Assembly (NCBI RefSeq): GCF_047634455.1
Contig: NZ_JBLIAI010000021.1
Span: forward strand, 1-42,754
Reading direction: 5' to 3'
Length of the DNA stretch: 42,754 nucleotides
Source: Maritalea sp047634455
GTDB lineage: Bacteria; Pseudomonadota; Alphaproteobacteria; Rhizobiales; Devosiaceae
This document shows, piece after piece, positions 34,410 to 40,518 of the stretch (the stretch's first letter is position 1; each line of letters starts with the position of its first letter). Below the pieces are notes generated by a model. The model ran no database searches, had not been told where the DNA came from, and worked only from the letters and a program-made list of their open reading frames with translations. The translations under genes were made by a program, and so were the position numbers.

Positions 34410-34811
34410 ATGACTTTCACAGCTGCACTAATTGCATTCGCAATTTTGACCATGATCTTGTTATCAAACCAAATATTTTTCACCTACGCGACCCAAGGAT
34501 TTGGCTATGGGTTCTCATCCAACCGAAAAGGGAACATTGAACTCTCCCCGCTCGCGGTCAGGATCGCCAACACATATCGTAATCAGGTCGAAGCTTCCGC
34601 TTATCTTGTGCCCGTACTGGCAGTTGCGGCACTTATTGGACTGCAAAGCGAAAGCGCGCAGTTTGCTGCGTTGCTGATCATTGTCGGGCGCGTTCTGTTT
34701 AGCGTGCTGTACTATATTGGGTGGCCATTCGCCCGCGTTCCAGCGTTTGGGTTGGCAAACCTTTCTGCGCTTTACCTGGTCTATGAAATCATCGTATCCG
34801 GCGTCCTCTAG
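34410..34811 (+). CDS. MAPEG family membrane protein
   Basis: 133 aa from ATG 34410, preceded by GGAGAA at six bases. Four membrane helices are predicted. The segment RIANTYRNQVEASAYLVPVLA carries the MAPEG pattern (R-x-x-R-N-x-x-E) that binds glutathione in eicosanoid/glutathione-metabolising enzymes, and GRVLFSVLYYIGWP matches the third helix region. The bacterial role is mostly unknown. The gene is bracketed by two copies of a ~125-bp repeat. Confidence 0.82.
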   Translation: MTFTAALIAFAILTMILLSNQIFFTYATQGFGYGFSSNRKGNIELSPLAVRIANTYRNQVEASAYLVPVLAVAALIGLQSESAQFAALLIIVGRVLFSVLYYIGWPFARVPAFGLANLSALYLVYEIIVSGVL

Positions 34812-35470
34812 TCCACGAATTTATTTTGACTGTAGATCCGCAATCACCGATTGGGACTGCGGTTTACCCGCTTATGAATTGAGCTGGTCTTACTACTCAG
34901 CCATTCGCTTTTGTCTAAGGAGAAGCTGGCTCAGATGAGTCCCCGGGACCTATTCTTAACAGCCCCCCACCCTTAATCCCTCCCCACCAGGGGGAGGGAA
35001 ATGGGTCTTGCGCGTCGCCAAACGGTGTCCAATTCCTGCGCCATACTCCACCGTCATCCCCCGGCTTGATCCGGGGATCCATGATGCATGGCAGATGGAA
35101 ATGCGATCCCGGATCAAGTCCGGGATGGTTCGGAAAACAATTCGACCGTATATCAGCCCGCCAAAGCATTTGCCCCCAGCTTGACCCGGGGACCCAGCAA
35201 AGAACGAACCACAAATTCTAGCACTTTTTGAACTTTGACAGTCAGACCTTAATCACCGTTCTGACGGGGAGAACGGACGCGGGGTATGGCAAGGTCTAGT
35301 CTCCCTCCCCCTGGTGGGGAGGGATTAAGGGTGGGAGGCGCTTTACATCATCGCAATGAGGCCCCCGCATCGCGTGCGGGGCGGTACAAAGGGCGTGTTT
35401 TACAAAGAAAATCGTACCGTCCCAGACTTGATCCGGGACCTATTCTTGTCGCCTCAAGCGACCAATAACT
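34812..35470. repeat. Gene-free repeat zone: copy B, an inverted fragment and palindromes
   Basis: Copy B of the duplicated element spans about 34954-35078. An inverted fragment of it lies at 35301-35336. Palindromes of the CCCCGG-CTTGAT-CCGGGG type occur at 35059-35076 and 35106-35126 (the second in the opposite orientation), with imperfect ones at 35174-35192 and 35421-35438. Other hairpins are GCCCC(C)GCA/TGCGGGGC at 35361-35382 and GTCGC-CTCAA-GCGAC at 35448-35462. Translations of this zone give only peptides such as DPRIKPGDDGG, which are well-known artefacts of these repeats. No gene is supported. Confidence 0.75.
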
Positions 35471-35584
35471 GACCCCGGCTCAGCCTGCGTGGCGCGAACG
35501 CCACTTGGTTGGCCGGGGATGCCGCAGCGTTTGTGGTAACGGGATTACCAAACCCACAGGCCACCCTGGCCTCGAGCCAGTGGT
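35471..35584. other. Compact multi-hairpin element next to the dcd stop codon
   Basis: A seven-pair outer stem CCCCGGC (35473-35479)/GCCGGGG (35512-35518) encloses a perfect hairpin GTGGCG-CGAA-CGCCAC (35489-35504). Next come TGGTAA-CGGGA-TTACCA (35534-35550) and two mutually exclusive hairpins, AGGCCA-CCC-TGGCCT (35558-35572) and CTGGC-CTCGA-GCCAG (35566-35580). It directly follows dcd on the minus strand. It could be the dcd 3' end, a composite repeat or a non-coding RNA. No known riboswitch or ncRNA family was recognised. Confidence 0.5.
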
Positions 35585-36679
35585 CTAGTTCGCCTTAAAG
35601 TGCTTTGACAATTTGAGGTGCTGACCTTGGTAATTTGAATTTAGGTCCGCGCCATAAAGGTTTTGTGGGCGCTCAGCCATACGCTCGTAAATCAAGCGAC
35701 CAATGGTTTGGCCATGTTCCACCAAAAACGGCACTTCGCGGGAGCGCACTTCCAAAACTGCGCGACTGCCCGCACCTGCGGCGTTGGCATGACCAAATCC
35801 GGGATCGAAAAAGCCCGCATAATGCACGCGAAATTCGCCCATTAGCGGATCAAACGGCACCATTTCAGCAGCGAAATCGGGCGGGACATGCACCGCCTCG
35901 CGCGACACCAAAATGTAGAACTCATCTGGGTCCAGGATTAATTCGCCCGACCCACGATCATAAATCGGCTCCCAGAAATCCAAAATATCCAGTGCCGACT
36001 TTTTATCAACGTCGACCACGGCTGTGTGGCGTTTGGATCGGTAGCCGATTAACCCGCCACGATCGCCGCCTTTAAGATCAATCGATAGGGCAACGCCATT
36101 GTCGACGGGGGCGTTTTGATCGAACACGAGGGTTTGTTCTTTATGCAAGGCTTGGTGTTCTGCCACATTGAGGCGAGTATCGCCTTCGCGGAAACGGATC
36201 TGGCTAAGGCGCGACCCTTGGCGCACGAGCACTGGGAAAGTACGCGGGCTGACTTCCAGATAGAGCAGGCCTTGATAGCCAGCTGGCACGGTATCAAAGG
36301 CGCGGCCCTGATCGGTGATGACGCGCGTGAAAATGTCCAAACGCCCGGTGGAACTCTTTGGGTTTGTCGTAGCTGAAACAGCTAATGGCAACTTCAAGCT
36401 TTCCATGAGCGGGACAATATAAACGCATCCACGCTCCAGCACCGCGCCGACGGACAGATCAATTTCGTGCAATTTAAGATCGTTGATCCGGTCTTGAACG
36501 GCTTTGCCCGGTCCGGGCAAAAAGCTAGCGCGGACGCGATAAGCGATATCGCCCAGGCGCAAATCCAGGCTGGCGGGCTGCACTTGATCATCGTCAAATG
36601 GCTTTGATGTTTTGATGGAACCTGATGCGTTGAGATCTGCAATCATGTGTGCAGAAAAGATACCTGTTGCGCCTACCAT
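35585..36679 (-). CDS. dcd: dCTP deaminase, long two-domain form
   Basis: 364-aa protein with two dUTPase/Dcd-like domains in tandem, the form found in alphaproteobacteria and about twice the length of E. coli Dcd. It converts dCTP to dUTP for thymidylate synthesis. Domain 1 has QPASLDLRLGD and TVPAGYQGLLYLEVSPRTFPVLV with the candidate catalytic Glu. Domain 2 repeats the pattern with VPPDFAAEMVPFDPLMGEFRVHYAGFFDPGFG and LEVRSREVPFLVEHGQTIGRLIYE. The start is taken at ATG 36679, which includes the conserved GIFSAHMIADL opening; ATG 36646 is the alternative. No ribosome binding site is obvious. It is divergent from metZ. Confidence 0.9.
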   Translation of the reverse strand: MVGATGIFSAHMIADLNASGSIKTSKPFDDDQVQPASLDLRLGDIAYRVRASFLPGPGKAVQDRINDLKLHEIDLSVGAVLERGCVYIVPLMESLKLPLAVSATTNPKSSTGRLDIFTRVITDQGRAFDTVPAGYQGLLYLEVSPRTFPVLVRQGSRLSQIRFREGDTRLNVAEHQALHKEQTLVFDQNAPVDNGVALSIDLKGGDRGGLIGYRSKRHTAVVDVDKKSALDILDFWEPIYDRGSGELILDPDEFYILVSREAVHVPPDFAAEMVPFDPLMGEFRVHYAGFFDPGFGHANAAGAGSRAVLEVRSREVPFLVEHGQTIGRLIYERMAERPQNLYGADLNSNYQGQHLKLSKHFKAN

Positions 36680-36720
36680 ATGTGTGCTGAAATCCGCCCA
36701 AGAGTTTTTGTTGGCTCTTG

Positions 36721-36761
36721 TCTAGCAACATTGGCAGGCTCTAGCAACATTTTGGCAGGCT
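36721..36761. repeat. Short tandem duplication between dcd and metZ
   Basis: CTAGCAACATTGGCAGGCT (36722-36740) is followed directly by CTAGCAACATTTTGGCAGGCT (36741-36761), two units differing by an extra TT. It lies just upstream of the metZ promoter and may be a duplicated operator or replication slippage. Confidence 0.7.
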
Positions 36762-36769
36762 CACCAATA

Positions 36770-36798
36770 TTGACGCCAAGGCGCAATTGGCGTTACAT
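36770..36798 (+). promoter_or_regulatory. Predicted metZ promoter
   Basis: TTGACG (36770-36775) and TTACAT (36793-36798) are separated by 17 bp. Transcription would start at about 36805, immediately before the SAM-II aptamer, which supports the assignment. Confidence 0.5.
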
Positions 36799-36805
36799 CA
36801 TCAAA

Positions 36806-36867
36806 ATGGTGGTGATTTGGCCGGTCTGATTGCAGCCACCTTAAAAACAAATGCTAAAGTCGACCGC
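36806..36867 (+). ncRNA. SAM-II riboswitch (SAM-alpha) in the metZ leader
   Basis: The core GGTGGTGATTTGG, then TTGCAGCCACC, TTAAAA and GCTAAAG is the SAM-II signature in order. Stem P1 is GGTGG (36808-36812) with CCACC (36836-36840). The loop sequence CGGTC (36822-36826) can pair with GACCG (36862-36866) to close the pseudoknot. SAM-II occurs upstream of methionine and SAM biosynthesis genes in alphaproteobacteria and represses when SAM is high. The position before metZ is the expected one. Confidence 0.88.
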
Positions 36868-36870
36868 GTT

Positions 36871-36896
36871 GCCGGCCAAATTGGGTCGGCTTTTTT
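36871..36896 (+). terminator. Intrinsic terminator between the SAM-II aptamer and metZ
   Basis: GCCGGCC (36871-36877), loop AAATTG with one extra G, GGTCGGC (36884-36890) and six T (36891-36896). It sits four bases after the pseudoknot and 15 bp before the metZ ATG, which suggests transcriptional control by the riboswitch. Confidence 0.75.
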
Positions 36897-36911
36897 GTTT
36901 GGAGAGAACAG

Positions 36912-38141
36912 ATGGCCAACACAAAAAACCCATTGTCAGACGCAAAAAATCAGCGCTCTGCAACCCAGTTGGTGCATGGCGGCACGCAGCGCAGCCAGCA
37001 TGGCGAAACATCTGAGGCTTTATACCTGAATTCAGGCTTCGTGTATGAATCGTCCGCCGCTGCAGAAGCCCGATTTATGGGCGAAGACGAAGGCCATATC
37101 TATTCTCGGTTTTCCAACCCGTCTTACGATATGTTTCAGGACCGGATGTGCTTGATTGAAGGCGCAGAGGCCGCGCGCGCCACCGCCACAGGCATGGCTG
37201 CGGTAACAACTGCAGTGATGAGCCAAGTGCGCGCCGGTGACCATGTGGTCGCGTCGCGGGCGCTGTTTGGTGGATGCCGGTTTGTGGTGGAAGATTACAT
37301 GCCACGTTGGGGCGTAGAATCGACATTGGTGGATGGCCGCGACCCAGAAAATTTTGCCAAAGCGATGAAGCCAAATACCAAAGTGATCTTCATCGAAACG
37401 CCGACCAACCCGACGCTTGAATTGGTCGACATCGCGGCGGTTGCCGACATTGCGCACGCCAACGGTGCTGTGCTGATTGTCGACAATGTTTTTGCGACCC
37501 CCATCTATCAAAAACCATTGGCATTGGGCGCTGATTTGGTGACCTATTCGGCGACCAAACACATTGACGGGCAAGGCCGCTGCATGGGCGGCATCATTCT
37601 TGGGTCAAAAGAATTGATCGAGGCGGACGTGCACACTATTATTCGGCAAACCGGACCAACCATTAGCCCGTTCAATGCATGGGTGATGCTTAAAGGGCTG
37701 GAAACGCTAGAAATCCGCGTGGACAAGATGACCCGATCTGCTGCTGCATTGGCTGATTTTTTGGCCGATCATCCAAAAATCGACAAGGTGTTTTACCCGC
37801 ACCACAAATCGCACCCACAATATGAATTGGGCATGCGCCAAATGAGCGCTGGTTCAACCATGTTGGCGTTGGAAGTGAAGGGCAATGGGGCCAACGAAGC
37901 GCGCAACAACGAGGAAAATGCGTTCAAACTTGCCGATGGGTTGGGGATTATAAAAATTTCCAACAATTTGGGCGATGCGAAATCAATCATTACACACCCC
38001 GCCACAACGACACACCAGCGTTTTTCAGAAGAAGTGCAGCTGGAAGCGGGCATCACCCGCAAATTGCTGCGCTTGTCGGTTGGTTTGGAAGATGAGCAGG
38101 ATTTGATTGAAGATTTCGCTTACGCGTTGGATCAGATTTAG
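36912..38141 (+). CDS. metZ: O-succinylhomoserine sulfhydrylase
   Basis: 409-aa PLP enzyme of the Cys/Met metabolism family, making homocysteine from O-succinylhomoserine and sulfide in methionine synthesis. It carries SRFSNPSYDMFQDRMCLIEGAE, the cofactor region TATGMAAVT, VDNVFATP and the Schiff-base lysine in SATKHIDGQGRCMGG (K216). The GQGRCMGG segment is typical of MetZ rather than MetB or MetY. ATG at 36912 follows GGAGAG. Expression is expected to be controlled by the SAM-II riboswitch and terminator upstream. The stop overlaps the convergent phosphatidyltransferase stop by four bases. Confidence 0.94.
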   Translation: MANTKNPLSDAKNQRSATQLVHGGTQRSQHGETSEALYLNSGFVYESSAAAEARFMGEDEGHIYSRFSNPSYDMFQDRMCLIEGAEAARATATGMAAVTTAVMSQVRAGDHVVASRALFGGCRFVVEDYMPRWGVESTLVDGRDPENFAKAMKPNTKVIFIETPTNPTLELVDIAAVADIAHANGAVLIVDNVFATPIYQKPLALGADLVTYSATKHIDGQGRCMGGIILGSKELIEADVHTIIRQTGPTISPFNAWVMLKGLETLEIRVDKMTRSAAALADFLADHPKIDKVFYPHHKSHPQYELGMRQMSAGSTMLALEVKGNGANEARNNEENAFKLADGLGIIKISNNLGDAKSIITHPATTTHQRFSEEVQLEAGITRKLLRLSVGLEDEQDLIEDFAYALDQI

Positions 38142-38749
38142 GCCTTACCGAACTCAAGATAGGCGAGCCAAATGCGCGACCCGGCCGTGTAAAAACATGC
38201 GGCGGCAAAAACATAGGACATGATGGCAAAATATTGCGGCCAAATGCACAAGGCGACAAAAAAGCCGATTGTTTCGGTGCCTTCGAGTAATCCGGTTGAA
38301 AAATACAGCGACTTGGAGCCCCGTTGCTCGGTGGTCAATTTGTGTTTTTCCGCCAAAATCGCATAGCCCAAAAAAGTCCCGCCATTGAAATAGAATGACA
38401 TCAGCAAAACGGCCCCTGCAACGGCGTTGTTGGCGGGGTCAAGCACAACAAAGGCAACCGGAATCGCGCCATAAAAGAAGAAATCCGCGACAATATCCCA
38501 AAATCCACCAAAGTCGGTTTTTTGCGTGGCACGGGCCACCGCCCCGTCCAGCCCATCAGCTACCCGAGAGATCAAAAGCATCCACAGCCCAGCTTGCACA
38601 TAACCGATAGCAATGAGAATTGCGGCAACAAGCCCAAGTATCAGCCCCGCCAACGTTACAGCGTTTGCACTGACGCCGGTTTTGGCCAATTGTCGCCCAA
38701 CAAAGTTGAGCGGTCCGTCGATGATTTTGCGCATGTAGCCGTCGAGCAC
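38138..38749 (-). CDS. CDP-alcohol phosphatidyltransferase family membrane protein
   Basis: 203 aa with about five or six membrane helices. The CDP-alcohol motif is present as DGLDGAVARATQKTDFGGFW followed by DIVAD, with all the metal-binding aspartates and the Ala-Arg pair; the spacer before the glycine is one residue shorter than in PgsA. Family members transfer a phosphatidyl or similar group from a CDP donor to an alcohol during phospholipid synthesis. The acceptor is unknown; length and motif spacing differ from PgsA and PssA. The start is GTG at 38749 preceded by GGAGA at about six bases. Confidence 0.86.
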   Translation of the reverse strand: MLDGYMRKIIDGPLNFVGRQLAKTGVSANAVTLAGLILGLVAAILIAIGYVQAGLWMLLISRVADGLDGAVARATQKTDFGGFWDIVADFFFYGAIPVAFVVLDPANNAVAGAVLLMSFYFNGGTFLGYAILAEKHKLTTEQRGSKSLYFSTGLLEGTETIGFFVALCIWPQYFAIMSYVFAAACFYTAGSRIWLAYLEFGKA

Positions 38750-38884
38750 CGTAATTCTCCGTCATTGCTGTTCGAGGTACGGTAACATAAAGGCACAATG
38801 GTAATTGGTCATTTTATTGTTATCAAAGAGTGTGCTAGGGCTAAAAGTCACGCGATTGGCAACTTGGACACGACACGGCTGTTT

Positions 38885-40330
38885 ATGGATTTTCGCCCCG
38901 TATTAATGATTATCGGCGCGCTAACGGCGACGTTGGGCGGCACCATGTTTTTACCCGCCTTTGCCGATGCGCTTGTGGGCAATCCGGATTGGATTGTGTT
39001 TGTGACCACCGGGTTGATCACAACATTGTTGGGCGCGGGTACGTGGGCGGCGACATTTGGCAAGGGCCAGTCGTTGAATGTGCGACAGGCGTTTTTGATG
39101 ACGGCGATGGTGTGGGTCGTATTGGCGTTTTTTGGTGCCCTTCCCTTTTATTGGGCTGAATTGGGTCTTAGCTATACCGACTCTTTTTTTGAAGCCCTCT
39201 CAGGGCTAACAACGACCGGGTCAACGGTCATTACCGGGCTTGATGACATGCCGCCTGGTATTTTGTTGTGGCGCGGTTTGCTGCAATGGTACGGGGGTTT
39301 GGGGATCATCGTGATGGCAATCGCGGTGCTGCCGATGCTGCAAATCGGTGGCATGCAAATGTTTCGGGTGGAAGCATTTGACGCGTCAGACAAAATTTTG
39401 CCCCGGGCTGGCCAGATCGCTGCCAGCATGACCACAGTTTACATGTTACTGACCTTAATCAATGCTATTAGCTATTGGATGGCTGGCATGCCACTGTTTG
39501 ATGCGCTGGTTCACGCCATGACCACTGTGGCTACTGGAGGTCTATCGACACGCGATGGCTCAATCAGCTCTTATGACAGTATCGCCATCGACTATATTGC
39601 GATTGTTTTTATGATTGCGGGTGCACTTCCCTTTGTGCTTTACGTGCGGTTTTTGCAGGGCGACAGGAAGAGCCTGTTTTCCAATTCTCAGGTCCGTGTT
39701 TTTTTAGCGTCGCTAGCGGTGTTCGCGCTTGTTGCAGTCGTCATACAATATAGCGAAGGAATAAGCCGCGGTGAAGAAGCCTTTCGCCATGCACTTTTCT
39801 CGGTTGTTTCGGTCATGACTGGCACAGGTTACGCCACCGCTGATTATGGGTCGTGGGGGCATGGGGCGGCAGCGCTGTTCTTCATTCTTACTTTTATTGG
39901 TGGCTGCGCGGGGTCGACCTCTTGCGGCATTAAAATTTTTCGATTTCAAGTCCTGTTCTTGGACCTCAAGCAGCATGTGCGCGAAATCCTGTACCCGTCT
40001 GGCGTTTTTGTGAAACGTTATAATGGCGCAATTTTGACCGACAGTGTCTCGGCGTCGGTGATGAGTTTTGTATTTCTTTATATCGCAGCATTCATGGTGT
40101 TGGCGCTGTTGCTCAGCCTTACCGGCCTAGATAGCATTACCGCACTTTCGGGTGCCGCAACCGCGATTTCAAATGTTGGCCCCGGCCTTGGCGATGTTAT
40201 CGGGCCGGCGGGTAATTTTTCAACGCTGCCTGACATTTCAAAATGGCTTTTGGCGGCGGGTATGATTGTGGGACGGCTGGAAGTGTTCACCGTGATTGTC
40301 TTGTTCCTACCCCGCTTTTGGCAGAACTAG
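38885..40330 (+). CDS. trkH: TrkH family potassium uptake protein
   Basis: 481 aa from the ATG at 38885 (an upstream in-frame ATG at 38798 would add 29 polar residues). About ten to twelve membrane helices with four P-loops are predicted. The first filter is ALSGLTTTGSTVITGLDDMP, others are AMTTVATGGLSTRDGS, SVMTGTGYATADYG and AISNVGPGLGDVIG. The glycine in each loop lines the K+ filter. TrkH pairs with the cytoplasmic TrkA, which is not in this window. It is preceded by the divergent phosphatidyltransferase. Confidence 0.93.
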   Translation: MDFRPVLMIIGALTATLGGTMFLPAFADALVGNPDWIVFVTTGLITTLLGAGTWAATFGKGQSLNVRQAFLMTAMVWVVLAFFGALPFYWAELGLSYTDSFFEALSGLTTTGSTVITGLDDMPPGILLWRGLLQWYGGLGIIVMAIAVLPMLQIGGMQMFRVEAFDASDKILPRAGQIAASMTTVYMLLTLINAISYWMAGMPLFDALVHAMTTVATGGLSTRDGSISSYDSIAIDYIAIVFMIAGALPFVLYVRFLQGDRKSLFSNSQVRVFLASLAVFALVAVVIQYSEGISRGEEAFRHALFSVVSVMTGTGYATADYGSWGHGAAALFFILTFIGGCAGSTSCGIKIFRFQVLFLDLKQHVREILYPSGVFVKRYNGAILTDSVSASVMSFVFLYIAAFMVLALLLSLTGLDSITALSGAATAISNVGPGLGDVIGPAGNFSTLPDISKWLLAAGMIVGRLEVFTVIVLFLPRFWQN

Positions 40331-40518
40331 CGCATTTTTCACGCCGCGGTTGGTATCCGAACCTACAATTGATCCCGGCTCGGGGGCCGGGAAAGCCAAA
40401 AAGGCAAGCAAATACAAATCAAGACCATGGGCCGTCACGCTCTTGGTACGGAACCAAGTTTTCAATCTACTGATTGGGTAGCGCCGCCGCTTGTACTTCA
40501 CAGTGCCAATGTGCGGGT
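40331..40518. other. Spacer between trkH and the RND gene, with a palindrome
   Basis: Contains the perfect palindrome CCCGGC-TCGGGG-GCCGGG (40374-40391), related to the CCGG-type repeats near 34-35 kb. It could serve as a bidirectional terminator for these two convergent genes. No gene is supported. Confidence 0.5.

Noticed and set aside
34915..35214. A 99-codon open frame on the minus strand with segments such as NHPGLDPGSH and DPRIKPGDDGG
   Set aside because: It is a translation of palindromic CCGGACTTGATCCGG repeats; such peptides are recurrent annotation artefacts and there is no ribosome binding site.
35471..35590. Cobalamin riboswitch, tRNA, tmRNA or SRP RNA
   Set aside because: Compared against the conserved cores I know on both strands; no B12 box, no T-loop GTTCRA with acceptor stem, and no SRP tetraloop motif were found.
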